Position numbers and translations under genes: made by a program
Assembly: GCA_002049455.2 (NCBI GenBank)
Contig: KV918951.1
Location: forward strand, 1 to 64,000
Direction: 5' to 3'
DNA: 64,000 nt
Source of the DNA: Porphyra umbilicalis
Taxonomy: Eukaryota; Rhodophyta; Bangiophyceae; Bangiales; Bangiaceae
Notes under the pieces: model-generated
What the model was told of the DNA's origin: nothing
The model's input: only the letters and a program-made list of their open reading frames with translations
Databases searched by the model: none
Shown here: in pieces, positions 43,143 through 54,345 of the stretch
How the letters are laid out: each line of letters begins with the position of its first letter
Numbering within the stretch: position 1 is the stretch's first letter

Positions 43143-43379
43143 TATGCGGACGCTAGCCAGGGATCATACGAAATACGCAACGCTACCTGAAATGGGTGCC
43201 CTTGAAGACCCCTGGCTCCCACCACCGGAAATGCAACAAGGGAAGTACACTGTAGGACCTCGCGAACTCCATCGGCCGTGAAACATAGTTCCAGAGGCAA
43301 CTCGCTCTTGCATGATACTGAAAAGAGCGGCAATAGGCGCCACTGCTGTACTTCTCATATCTTGTCGGTGCTACATACT

Positions 43380-43590
43380 GAATTTATGCGGGCGCTTAAG
43401 GCGCTTTGGGGCGCTTTTCGGTGTGTTTAGGGCGCTTTTGGGCTGGGTGACCCCTAGGGTGGTTATGTGAGCCCTGGGGCGCTCATAAGGGGCGCAGAAA
43501 GGGCGCTAATAGGGCGCGATTAGGGCACTTTTACGCCCAGCGCCTTCAACCTGCTGGGCGCTATGTATTAGGGCGCTAATTAACAGTTTT
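43380..43590. repeat. GGCGCT-rich block, likely hAT-like element end
   Basis: About ten GGGCGC(T/A) copies lie within 200 bp, with a TAGGGTGGTTATGTGAGCCC tip at 43455. The same tip, with one change, occurs inverted at 57440-57459. The partner tip was not identified. Confidence 0.5.
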
Positions 43591-44294
43591 AGGATTGACC
43601 AGTAGCTGGCCTCGATCCGGAATGCTGCCTTGTCAGGGCTCTGCGGCGAGCAGTGGACCCGGCGGCAGATCAAATGACGCCACAACTGCGGCAGACATGG
43701 AGCAGGAGGACATGACTGCAAGTCAAATGATGGTGGTCTTCCAGGAGCTGGCGTCCTTCCTCGAGACCCGCGGCTGGTGCCGCTCACCTGACCGTCGAGA
43801 CCTCAGCAGCGGGCAAGTCGAATGTCCCGACCAAGAGGTCGGTTGCCATGAAGGACCTCATCGACCATGATTGGTTCCTGGCTGAGGCAAAGGAGCTGTA
43901 CGGCTCCCATTAGCGTCGTGCGCGAGTGCCTCTCTTTCTTGGCTCTTGTGTAGTATCTTTCATTTTCATGTCTTCGCCGCTCGACGAGCGGGACAGAAGT
44001 ACGAAAACAAATGTGCGGCTGTCGGCACAGGCAGGGGGTTCACGAAGCAGGTACGGCCGTGGCTCGCGTGTGCCCGCCGGCAGCCATCCCCACCGCGGAT
44101 ACGCCCCCCACTTGAATCGCTCCGTCGGCTGCTTCGGAAAGACCAGATGGGGTCAAGTCTCCTTGAAACTGGTTATTCATCAGAAATCGACTCCTCGATC
44201 TGGAAAAGCATGGTGGGCTGCAGCTGTGTTTGATGGGGGGCTACCGAGGGCGCTTACGGCGCTGGGGGCGCTGGTAGGCGCTGTTAAGGCGCGC
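43591..44294. other. No gene seen
   Basis: Short frames only (for example 43595-43870 plus); no domain. Confidence 0.45.
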
Positions 44295-44545
44295 TATGGT
44301 GCGTGTCCCAAAAATGAGACATGCGCGTTTTCTGAACGACTGACACATCACTGCACGGGGGCAGGTGGGGTGGGGTACGAGAAAGTTCTCGACTGGCCTC
44401 CATGGAAAGAGCCTCTCCCGACGCTTTCTTGGCTGGCAACTCCTTAGTACCCGCCGGTGGGCACTGTTCTGTGGACCGGTGAGATAGCCCCAATCTTGGA
44501 GCCAGTCTTTTTCAGGTTCTTGAAGCAAAGCCAACAATGTCGGTC
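44295..44545. mobile_element. Dispersed repeat family, copy 3 (rearranged)
   Basis: The first about 35 bp match the family start in plus orientation, but 44460-44540 matches the family's right part (8650-8720) in minus orientation. The two ends therefore face each other, with most of the body lost. Confidence 0.55.
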
Positions 44546-45599
44546 TATCACAACGTGTCTATATTATTGGTGAAACGTGTCTAAATTCGCTTAATAGGCC
44601 ACGAACAGCTGTGTGTCAATGTGAACGTGCCCTATTGAACGTCGAACCACCTCCTCGAATTTGGATAATTTCAACTCGGTTCGATAGTCCGAGTGTCACA
44701 ATAGATTACGCATGTCCTATTCGAAGAGGAAATACGGCACGCGCACTCTATTCAGGACACTTGCACTATGCTACGGGCTCTCTCATTGGCTGGACGCAAA
44801 TCGGTTTCAACGTAAAACGTGTCTGATGACGACCGCCAACGCAAAACAACGACCGCAACACGATTGAGGCGCAATGCACTGATCAGATTCTGACGCGTGA
44901 CCGACACATCGATTCACCCCAACACTGGAGACAAAGACGCGAACTGCGTGAGAGGTCGCGACGTATGAGGGCGACAGAGATCCGTGGCATGCGGCCAGGA
45001 ACTTGCGACCGCGTCCCAGGATCGAGGAGGGTGGCAGACAACACTCGAGTTGGTCTTCGGGCCACATTGTCAGACTTGGGCTCCATGATCAATGTGACTG
45101 TGTGTTTTGGAGGACGCCCAGGGCAACGACGTAGCAACGTTGAGATTGTCAGCGCCTCACCGTTCTTTGAGTTTTAGGAATCCGGACCGTCTATTCTCAG
45201 TCAGTGTCACGGGCGGGGCGTCATGCATGATACGTTGATGCTCCAGAGAGAAACCACTCCTGACCTAGTCGATACGGTGGTACCAGTCGTCAGGTTTCCA
45301 GAAATGGAGGGCGCTGCGTACTATAACAGTCTTTTGCGGGAGAGAGCCGTCATGACAACCAGTCGGTACGTATGTGCCACTCGAAGGTCGAAGTATCGTA
45401 TCGCATACGTATTAGTGAGACGGAACGACCCTCGCATACTATTGGTCATGCGACACGAACAAACAGCAAGATTGCAAGGGTGTGCCGGATGGCATGTTCC
45501 GGTACGTCCGAGTAACTATTCTGGGGGCGGCCAGGTGGGTTCCGATGGATGGGAGGGGAGGAATCCTGTATCCCAGGCGCAGGTGTGCCCCTTTCGTCG
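44546..45599. other. No gene seen
   Basis: AACGTGTCT occurs at about 44555, 44574 and 44816. Frames are short; the frame 45223-45972 only gains length from the minisatellite that follows. Confidence 0.45.
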
Positions 45600-45845
45600 A
45601 CGTGCGCCGTCGACGACCGCGGTCGCCATCGTCGTGCTCGCTACCACCGTGCGCGCCACCGTCGTGCTGGCTACGACCGTGCGCGCCACCGTCTTGCTCG
45701 CGATCGTCGTGCTCGTTACCGCCGTACGCGTGACCGTCGTGCTCGCGATCGTCGTGCTCGTTACCGCCGCGCGCGTCACCGTCGTGCTCGCAATCGTCGT
45801 GCTCGCTACCGCCGTGCGCGTTACCGCCGTGCGCGTCACCTGTGC
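45600..45845. repeat. CG-rich minisatellite upstream of the Harbinger transposase
   Basis: Degenerate repeats of CGTCGTGCTCG and ACCGCCGTGCGCGT alternate, with a period of about 42-48 bp. They are open in several frames on both strands and end about 75 bp before the transposase ATG. Confidence 0.75.
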
Positions 45846-45917
45846 TCGCGATCGCCGTGCTCCCTACACCCACGCGTGCCACGGACGGTGTCGCGCCCAG
45901 TACGTGGTGCCGGCGCC

Positions 45918-47789
45918 ATGGACGGCGCGATGGCTCTCAGCGGTATCGACGACGCGACGACGTCGGTCGTAGTGGCCGCTCACGTTGCTACATTGCTGGA
46001 GGCGCGACGTCGGGCACTTGCCGCAGCGCAAATCCATCGGCCTCGGTACCGGGGCTCTGTACCCGGTCGGATCCCCAACCGGCCACGCAATTTTGCGCTA
46101 GGGTTGCAGTGTATTCTACGTGATTTCTTCGGCGTGGACGGCCTGCCCCCGGTTTTCGGTCGAGAGCAGTTTGGACGGCGCTTTCGCGTTCCAATGTCGG
46201 TCTTCCTTCGGATCTACCGGGCGATCAAGGACCGCCGTTTTTGGATGCAACGTATCCATGCGACCGGGCAGCCGCAGGCTCATCCTCTGCAGAAGCTGGT
46301 GGCCGTTTTCCGCGTACTCGCCTATGGCGAGTCATATGACCGCGCGGACGAGTATGTGCGGTTGTCCCGATCGACCATCGCGACCGCCGTCAAGCTCTTC
46401 ACTGAGTTCATGGTGGATGACTTCGGCCCACTGTACCTACGACCACCCACGTGGCGCGAGATTGGGAGCATCCTGACGCGCAATGCTGAGCGAGGGTTAC
46501 CTGGGTGTCTAGGGTTGCTTGATTGTTCGCATTGGGAGTGGTCATAGTGCCCCAAGGCGCGTGCAGGCACGTACCAGGGTCGGGGTGGGCGACGATCCAT
46601 CGTCATTGAGGCTATCTGTGACGAAGACACGTGGATCTACCACATTTTCGCGGGGAGTCCTGGGAGTCTCAATGATATTAACGTCCTGTACCAATCGCCT
46701 ATGTACATGGATGTTGTCACTGGGAAGTGGCCACCCCGTGACTTTTCGTTCACTGTCAATGGGAATACCCGCACCTTGCTGTATTACCTTGTGGACGGAA
46801 TTTACCCCCGTTTTACTTTTTTTGTCGCCCCCTACCCCAAACCCCAGACGCCTGAGCAGCGCACGTTCTATCGCCTGCAGGAGGCTCTGCGAAAGGACGT
46901 TGAGCGGCTGTTTGGCATCCTTACTGCACGTGTTCACGTCATGCTTCACCCCAGCCGGATGTGGTCGGTGCCCCGTATGGTGCTTACAACCCAGACGGTC
47001 GCGATACTACACAACATGGTGGTGGAGGCACGCCGAGACACTGTTTTGTCTCGGTCGGGATTCACCCACTACGGGGCGGGTAGTGCGGGGGGAGCGGATG
47101 GGGCGGGTGGGGGTGGAGTGGACCCTGACGCCGCCGACGGAGCGGGCGTCGGCGGGGCCCCAGCGCGAGGAGGTGGTGGTGCGGCTCTTGGGGTTGGTGC
47201 GGCGCACGCGGTGGGCGGGGCAGGCCTGGACGCTGGCGCCACAGATGGCGCGGGCGCCTGCGGGGGCCCTGCGGGGGACGGTGGCGGTGTGGCTCTTGGG
47301 GTGGGTGCGGCGGGAGAGGTGTGCGGGGCCGGCGTGGACGCTGGCGCCGCACATGGCGCGGGCGCCGGCGGGAGCCTTGCGGGGGACGGTGGCGGTGCGG
47401 CCCTGGGGGTTGGTGCGGCCGACGCGGTGGGCGGGGCCGGCGTGGGCGCTGGCGCCGCTGATGGCGCGGGCGCCGGCGCGGGCACTGGCGCCGCCGACGG
47501 CGCGGTTGGAGAGGAAGGGTACGAGGCGGGGGGGGCCGGCGCAGGAGGGGCCGCGGATGGAGGCGGAGCCGGCGCTGCCGCGGGGGGGCTGGCAGACTTG
47601 GGTGGTGCACCTGGCTATCCACCACCTGCAGTCGGAGCCGTTGGTGTAGCGCCCATGAGCGAATTTATGCGCATTCTGGTGGCCACCGGTGAGGCCAAGT
47701 GCCGGGAGCAGCATGAAGCGCTTCGCGAAGACCTATGCGCGCACGTTTTTGCGCAGCGCGGTGAGTTGCTGGATCCGTATGTTGATTGA
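45918..47789 (+). pseudogene. PIF/Harbinger transposase with one in-frame stop
   Basis: The frame opens at ATG 45918 (MDGAMALSGIDD) and runs to 47789, interrupted only by TAG at 46545-46547 (codon 210). DDE_4 features: N-terminal helices (FRVPMSVFLRIYRAIKDR), a helix-turn-helix-like SRSTIATAVKLF, first catalytic Asp202 in LLDCSHWEW, Asp253 in GSLNDINVL, and Glu329 in RKDVERLFGIL. The stop lies eight codons after Asp202, at a usually conserved position before the CPKA...YQG block. After the catalytic domain comes a Gly/Ala/Asp-rich repeat region and a short helical C-terminus. The partner Myb-like gene of this transposon type lies convergently at 51.2-53.0 kb. Unless the TAG is an assembly error or is read through, the enzyme is dead. 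Confidence 0.85.
47172..47496 (+). repeat. 108-bp coding repeat in the transposase tail
   Basis: Three copies start at 47172, 47280 and about 47388. The unit encodes 36 residues of Gly/Ala/Val/Asp (ALGVGAA...GAGVDAGA). It is in frame with the transposase and has no counterpart in typical Harbinger enzymes. Confidence 0.75.
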
Positions 47790-47990
47790 TGATTTTCCGT
47801 CTGTATTGTTTTCTTTACGTACTACTTTTGCGAACCGTGAGATGCTGTGGGTGACAATTGCCTGTCTGACGATGGGGTGTGGTGGTTAAATGTTTTGTTC
47901 CTACGTGTTAACGTACGTCTCATTATACATTTACAATGAGAACATGTCACAGGTGACGTGCTTGGGCGGCAGCGGCGACCGCCGCTTTTG
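47790..47990. other. 3' flank of the transposase
   Basis: A short AT-richer stretch before the arrays; it may contain the polyadenylation region. No gene. Confidence 0.4.
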
Positions 47991-49240
47991 AATTTGACGT
48001 GCGACGGCCGCCCCCGTGAGCCGTCACGCACGTCGTGGTTGTTTGGCCGCTGCCGCAAAGCCCTTCCGACAGCGGCTGCCGCTATCGTCGATGTGGGCGG
48101 CGGCCGCCGTCGTGGACATCTGTTTGCCGTGGGGGCGGCCGTCTTCGACAATGCCGCGCGGCGGCCGCAGCCGAGTGCCGACGGGCATGCCGTGGTTGGG
48201 CGGCGGCCGCCGCCCGGCAGCCGCTGTCGTGCGCGCTTGGACGACGCAGCGGCCGCAGCACTCGTCAGCAATGTGTGGTGGCCGCCGGTAGGTGCCGTCA
48301 CACACGCCGTTGTTGGATGGCGGCCGCCGCCGAGGACCGGCACACCCAACAAGGGCAAACGACCTCGTCGTTGGCAAGCGGCGGCCGCTGCCTTGCACTT
48401 GTGCACAACACGGCGGCCGCCGCACTGCACCTTGAAGCGCAGCGGCCGCCGCCCAGCTCCTCCGCGCTCGCCGATGGCAGCCGCGCGTGTGACTGGTCGG
48501 CGGCGGCCGCCGTCGCAAGCTTGTCGACAACGCAGCGGCCGCCGCCGGGGGCCGCCGCGCACGCCGTTGTTGGGTGGCGGCCGCCGCTGAGGACCGGCAC
48601 ACCCGACAAGCGCAAACGACCTTGTCTTTGGCAAGCGACGGCCGCCGCCCTGCATTTGTGCACAACACGGCGGCCGCCGCACTGGACCTTGAAGCGCGGC
48701 GGCCGCCGCCCAGCACCCCCGCGCTCGCCGATGGCAGCCGCGCGTGTGCCTGGTCGGTGGCGGCCGCCGTAGCAAGCTTGTCGACAACGCAGCGGCCAGC
48801 GCCGGGGGCCGCCGCGCACGCCGTTGTTGGGTGGCGGCCGCCGCCAGGGACCGGCGCACCCAACGAGGACAAACGAGCGTGTGGTTGACGGGCCGCGACC
48901 GCCGTCGTTGAAGCTGGTCCCTTGCGGCGACCGCCGCACTGAACCTGCTGCGCGGTGGCCGCCGGCCGCAGCTGCAGTCAACAAAGCGGGGCGGCCGCCA
49001 GCGTGCGCCGTCGCGCATGCCGACGTTGGGTGTCGGCGGCCGCCGAGCATTGCGACACCAGAAGACGGCAAAAGATGTCGTGGTTGGTGGGCGCCGGCCG
49101 CTGTCGTGGGAACTGGCACGCCGTGGCGGCTGCCATACGTAACATCACGTGCGGCGGCCGCCGGCCGCAACCCCGGCTGTTAACGCGGGGCGGCCGCCGC
49201 CGTGCGTTATCGTGCACATCGTGGTTAGGCGGTGGCGGCT
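47990..49240. repeat. GCGGCCGCC-motif array with 257-bp higher-order copies
   Basis: GGCGGCCGCC or a close variant recurs every 30-60 bp for 1.2 kb. Within it a 257-bp unit (marker TTGGCAAGCG at 48371 and 48628; marker CGCCGTTGTTGG at about 48304, 48561 and 48818) is tandemly repeated about two times. Four or more frames stay open on both strands, all Arg/Pro/Ala strings, so I do not call them genes. Confidence 0.8.
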
Positions 49241-49899
49241 GCTGAGCGCCGCCGAACCCGGCGCACCGGGCAGGGGCTGCCGGTTTTGTGGGGGCTCGGC
49301 TGCGGACAAGCTGTGTGGAACCCCCATTGTGCGGCCTTCAAAGTGCGCCGCCAAGACCAGCGGCGGCGGAGTGAAAGCGCCGGCTCAGCGGGCACGGCAC
49401 CGCCTGCCGCCGCTCCCCTCGCGGGACCACCGCCAGCGTCCCCCCCCCCCCTCTCGCACATACCCATCGGCGTCTGCACGAGCACACGCTGGAGACAGCT
49501 GAATGCCCCAGATATGGGCGGTTCTGCATTCAGCGGAGGGCTGGACTAGTGTGAGCCAATCACGAGCGCCACTGTGTCTCGCACACGACCCTTCGTTACA
49601 GTCAAATTGCGGTGGGGAGGAGGCCTCGCCGGGGGGCGAGACCTTTTGGTGCATTCGTGCCACATGTAGCCGCCGGTTTGCCGTCGTCGCGGCGAGGGGC
49701 AACGTCAGCAAACAGAAGATGGCTTGACACGGACCCCCGCTAAAGTTTGCCAATGAGAAATCAGATCGTTCTCGGCGCTAAATAATCGGCCAACCAGGAG
49801 GTGAGAAAAAAGAAAAAGAAAACCGCACGCCCGCACGCACCAATCCCGCCGCCGCCGCCTCAGCCTGTGAAGAACGCCCAGAGCTTCCCAGCGCTGTCG
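49241..49899. other. Spacer between arrays
   Basis: No domain-bearing frame; 49500-49800 has balanced composition. Confidence 0.45.
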
Positions 49900-50850
49900 C
49901 GGCAGCGGCGGTCGCAAGCGAGCAACCCCCACGCCTGCGTGCACCAAGGCCGCGGCCGCCGCCCCCGCCTTGGGCGCACCCACGCAGCTGCGGAGCGCTG
50001 GCGCGGAGGCGGCGGCCGTAGGCCAGCACCCCTGACGCCCGCGTGCACCGAGACCGCGGCCGCCGCCCCCGCCTTGGGCACCCCCGCGCAGTTGCCGAGC
50101 GCTGGCGGGAAAGCGGCGTCCGCGAGGGAGCACCCCCGACGCCAGCGTGCACCAAGCCCGCGGCCGCCGCCTCCGCCTTGGGCACACCAGCGCTGCTGCC
50201 GAGCGCTGGCGAGGCAGTGGCCGCCGCAGGCGAGCACCCCCGACGCCTGCGTGCACCAAGGCCGCGGCCACCGCCCCCGCTTTGGGCACACCCACGCAGC
50301 TGCCGAGCGCTGGCGAAACGACGGCGGCCGCAGGCGAGCACCCCCCACGCCTGCTTGCACCAAGGCCGCGGCCGCCGCCTCCGCCTTGGGCAAACCCGCG
50401 CAGCTGCCGAGCACTGGCGAGGCGGTGGCGGCCGCAGGCGAGCACCCCCGACGCCCGCTTGCACCAAGGCCGCGGCCGCCGCCTCCGCCGTAGGCACAGC
50501 CGCGAAGCTGCCGAGCGCCGCCGAGGCGGCGGCGGCCGCAGGCAAGCACCCCCGACGCCCGCGTGCTCCAAGGCCGCGGCCGCCGCCCCCGCTTTGGGCA
50601 CACTCGCGCAGCTGCCGAGCGCTGACAAGGCGGTGGAGGCCGCCGGCGAGGACCCCCGACGCCCGCGTGCTCCAAGGCCGCGGCCGCCGCCCCTGCTTTG
50701 GGCACACCCGCGCAGTTGCCGAGCGCTGGCCGGGAGGCGGCGGCAGCAGGCGAGCACCTCTCATTTTCGCGTGCAACAAGGCCGCGGCCGCCGCCTCCGC
50801 CTTGGGCACACCCGCGCACTTGGCCTCTGCTGGCAGGGCAGCGGCGACGG
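49900..50850. repeat. 104-bp tandem array, nine copies
   Basis: The marker AAGGCCGCGGCCGCC (or a variant) occurs at 49946, 50051, 50154, 50258, 50362, 50466, 50570, 50675 and 50778, a period of 103-105 bp. Because 104 is not a multiple of three, each copy is read in a different phase. Open frames of 230-456 residues on both strands are therefore by-products of GC content. The array lies about 400 bp beyond the 3' end of the Myb-like gene. Confidence 0.9.
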
Positions 50851-51236
50851 CCGCTGGTGCGGCCATGTTCTGTGCTGGTGCGGCGGCGCAGCTGCCCGCA
50901 TGTATGAGCACGCGTGCTGCGCCGGTGGAGAGGGCGAGGGGTGAGATGAGAAGGGGCCTGAGGGGCGTGCGGGCTGGGAGGCGATGGAATCGCGCGGTGC
51001 ATGGTACGATCACACAGACAAGTTTCATAGGAAAAGAAAAACCCTGCCCAACTGGGGAAAAAAAACAATGTATTGGTACGATGGCCCCCCCTACAGCTCT
51101 CCGAGGCACCACAGTGACAGAGCAACACGAGGCAGAAAGCAAAATCCCCTACAAAGCTGCACCGCCACACGCAGGGTGCACTGGGCAGCAGCAAACGAGA
51201 CAAAACAAACAACACAGTGGGCATATGCACGTCGGT

Positions 51237-52969
51237 CTACTCGTCGTGGTCGGACTCACTGGACGAACGCCCACCGTTGCGCTCAAACGCTGCGATCAGA
51301 TCGCTGTCAAAGCCGTCAAAGCCGCCACCGTTAGAGAGGGACTCGTCAGAGGATGACCCGGGTGGCGGTGGCGGCGGCCGCTGCCGGCTGGCCGGCGGTG
51401 GCTTGCGGCGCGCGTCTGTTGACGCCGCAACGGCCGCCGCGCCTGCCGCCGCGGCCGCCGCCAATGAAGATTGCGCCGTGAGCGCCGCGGACGCCGCAGG
51501 CGCCACAGTCGGAGGTGACGTCAGGTCCACGGTCTTTTGCATCTGCTTGTGTATGGAAGCGGCTGCCTGCTTGCGCTTTGTCGCCTGCGCTCTGCGGCCG
51601 CACTGCTTGTTGGCGGTCGACGTTGCCGGCGACGACGAAGGCATATTCCCCGCCGGTGCTTCTCCGGACGTCGGCGTTGACGATGCCGGCGCGAATGTCG
51701 GCACAGAACCAGCGGCGGCCGTCGTTGCTGCCGCCGTCGCTGCTGGTGCTGCCGCGGGCGTCGGCCTTGTGGACGCGTCCGCTGTCTCCTCCACCAACGC
51801 CGGTGGCGCCTCCGGTGGCGACACCGACGACCTCGTGTCCGCCACGACCGTCACGTCCGCCTCCGCCGCCGCGTTTCCCGTCGCGGAGACGCCGTCAATG
51901 GCGGATAAGTCGCCCACGTCCCCCAAAGGGGGTGGTGGCGCGACGAACTTGTCCTTTCTTGTCTCTTGTGCGTCTCCTTCAACGGCAGCCGACGCGTCGC
52001 CCGCCTTCTCGGGCGTCTTGACCTTGATGCCCTCCTTTGCGAGCATCTTCCTGGCCTGGTGAGCACAAAATGCGGCACCCTCGGGTGTTGTACGCATAAA
52101 GGGAAGAATGAAGGCCATCATTGCCGTCCTCTGTGTCGTTGCGTCCCCCAACCTCTCTACGGCACTCGCGACGAGGCCGATGGTGCGGTCGTCCGCAATG
52201 CTGTCTGCGCGGGCGCGCTTGGCCGCCATGCAGCCAATGGGGCGGCCCGCCGGCGGGCCCTGCTCGTCTTCGTCGCTGTCATCCTTGTCGGTGGCCGCCG
52301 TGTTGCCCTCATCGTTTCTGGCGGCCGCCGCGTTCGCAGCGGCCGCCGGAGCGGGGTCCGCCCCGGCAGCCGCTTGCTCAGCTGCTGGTCCACCGTCGCC
52401 CGACGCGGCAGCCGCCGCCGCTCTCGCCGCGGCACGAGCCTGTGCGGTCGCCGCCTTCTTCTGTAGGGATGCGAACGCGGCGGCCGCCGACTTGAAACGG
52501 TCCTGGTCTTTCAGCTGCTCCCAATACTGTGCCCACGGGCACGACACTTGCTTCCGCCGGCGGTTAGTCTTTTTCCCCTCGGCCACGTCGTCGGCATGGT
52601 CACCGCGGATGCGGCCGTACACGTTTGTCCCGCAAGGACGCCCTCAGCACAGTTGACAAGATCAGCGTGTGTAGCGATGCCGGTCGGCTTGGCCAGCCTC
52701 GCTTGCACGATGCAGCTGGAAAACTCCATCACCCCGGCGACCATCTTGGCCCACTGCTTGCGCAGCGCCTCAAAGCCTCGCTGGTCCCGTGGCGCCTTGA
52801 CCCGCGCGTCCGTCTCGCCCTGCAGGACGCGTTGCCAGCTCTTGAGCACCCGGCTCCAAAACTCCTTGCCCGACTGGTCCGTGCCCCGGATTGGGTTGTT
52901 GGACTCAATGAGCCACGCCTTAATAAGCGCCATGTTCTCGGCCACCAGCCAAGCGGCACCACGCCCCAT
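51237..52969 (-). pseudogene. Myb/SANT-like protein of the Harbinger type (NAM-associated-like), one frameshift
   Basis: From ATG 52969 the protein starts MGRGAAWLVAENMALIKAWL and continues with SNNPIRGTDQSGKEFWSRVL, the hallmark of the Myb-like partner encoded beside PIF/Harbinger transposases. The frame is lost near 52622-52627. A 1-bp deletion at a short A/T run moves the reading to the frame that ends at 51237. In that second frame the sequence continues naturally with a Trp-rich block (CPWAQYWEQLKDQDRFK), Ala-rich linkers and a C-terminal Ser/Asp-rich acidic tail. The partner normally binds DNA and brings the transposase to the element ends. Either the gene is inactive or the base is missing by sequencing error. 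Confidence 0.75.
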
Positions 52970-52975
52970 TGTCGT

Positions 52976-54145
52976 CTACAGCGTCACCGCACACGTCGAC
53001 GACCTTATAGAGCCGCCGCCACCTCGGCGTCGATACGATGGATGGAGGGGGGGGCGGCTGCCGCTGCAGCCCACTCTCAGACGCTTGGACGTCGGCCGCT
53101 CGGCTGCGACGCCAGCAGCGGGGGCGCCGGCGGCCGACGCCAACGGCGGCAGCACGTGCCTCACGGTAAGGTAGGACACGGCCGCCGCGGCGGTCTTCGA
53201 TGCCACAGCCGCCCGTGCCGCGGTTGCCTGGGCTCTCTTGGCCACGCGCTTTGCCAACACGATGACCGCCGCCGACTCCCGGTACGCCGCCTGGGCGGTC
53301 GCCGACTCGGCTGCCGCAGTGGCGGCGGCAGCGGCCGCCTTTGCAGCTGCGGCAACCGCCGCCGCAGTAGCCTCTTCTGCTGTGGTCTGACGGCTGGCGA
53401 CAGCGCGCTCCGCGCTTGGAGGGCGCTGGATCCTCCGCTTGCGCACAGCTAGTTGGGCCCACTGCTGACGCGGGGGCCACACACCGAACAGGGAAAAGGA
53501 GGTGGCAGCCGGGGTAGTCTCGGCCGTCGCGGCTGCGGTCCACGGTCGGCCAGCAGGCCGCCCGACGACACTGGCGGCCTCTTTGGTCAGAGTTCGGGCC
53601 GCTACGCGCTCCCCCACCTCGGAGGGCTCGGCGTGCGGTGATCGGGCGGTGGCCCGCCCCCCCACCGCTGCGGGATCGGCGGTCGGCAGCCCGGCGGAGG
53701 CCCGCCCGTCCACCTCGATGGGCTCCGCGGTCTGTGGTCGGGCGGCGGCCCGCCCGTCCACCTCGTCGGGCTGCCTGGTCGGCAATCGGGCGGCGGCGCG
53801 CCTCCCCACCTCTGCGGGCTTGACGAGTGGCGGTCCGGCGGCCGCCCGCCCGTCCACCTTGGCGGTCTTGGCTGTCGGAGGTCGGGCGGTGGCCCGCCCG
53901 GCCACCTCAGCGGGCTCCCTTGCTGGCGGTTGGGTGGCGGCGCGCCTCCCCACCTCGGCAGGCTTGACAAGCGGTGGTCTGGCGGCCGCCCGCCCGTCCA
54001 CCTTGGCGGGCTCGGCTGCCTGCGGCCGGGCGGAGGCCCGTCCGCCCACCTTGGCGGGCTTGGCTGCCGGCCGTCTAGCGCCGGCCGCCGGCCCCGGGGC
54101 GGTTTCCGCGGTCTTGGTGGCGGTGGTGGGCAGCAGCACTGGCAC
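52976..54145 (-). CDS. Ala/Arg/Pro repeat protein frame upstream of the Myb-like gene
   Basis: The 389-residue frame has no ATG at its open end (it begins at a GTG), so its start is unknown. It holds about eleven 16-residue repeats of the form PAEVDGRAAARPPxxx, followed by an Ala-rich coiled segment. It ends in TAG at 52976-52978, just three codons before the Myb-like ATG and in the same frame. It may be the repeat-bearing N-terminal part of that protein, cut off by a stop, or a separate gene. The regular 48-bp unit in codon phase favours coding origin. Confidence 0.35.
   Translation of the reverse strand: MPVLLPTTATKTAETAPGPAAGARRPAAKPAKVGGRASARPQAAEPAKVDGRAAARPPLVKPAEVGRRAATQPPAREPAEVAGRATARPPTAKTAKVDGRAAAGPPLVKPAEVGRRAAARLPTRQPDEVDGRAAARPQTAEPIEVDGRASAGLPTADPAAVGGRATARSPHAEPSEVGERVAARTLTKEAASVVGRPAGRPWTAAATAETTPAATSFSLFGVWPPRQQWAQLAVRKRRIQRPPSAERAVASRQTTAEEATAAAVAAAAKAAAAAATAAAESATAQAAYRESAAVIVLAKRVAKRAQATAARAAVASKTAAAAVSYLTVRHVLPPLASAAGAPAAGVAAERPTSKRLRVGCSGSRPPLHPSYRRRGGGGSIRSSTCAVTL
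53570..54085 (-). repeat. 48-bp (16-codon) tandem repeat
   Basis: About eleven imperfect units, strongly diverged from each other but constant in length, as expected for old coding repeats. Confidence 0.75.
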
Positions 54146-54345
54146 TGGCAGTGCTCAAGCTGGGGTGCGACCGCCGCCACCCACTGCGAGACGCAATCCC
54201 TATTTCCCTTCCGCTGCCCCCTTCGACGCTCGGTCTTGCCCGTCCACCGCACACCGGTCATTGCTGACGGTCCCGTGTGCTGCCGCCCTTTTATAGGCTG
54301 TGGGCAGCCTCGGATGGTCCGTCACAGCCGCCGGCGGCCGCTGAC

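Noticed and set aside
45223..45972. 249-residue Val/Ala/Thr-rich frame
   Set aside because: Its length comes from a minisatellite open in several frames; it overlaps the transposase start in another frame.
49778..51356. Open frames of 230-456 residues over the 104-bp array
   Set aside because: The repeat period is not a multiple of three and frames are open on both strands; no codon signal.
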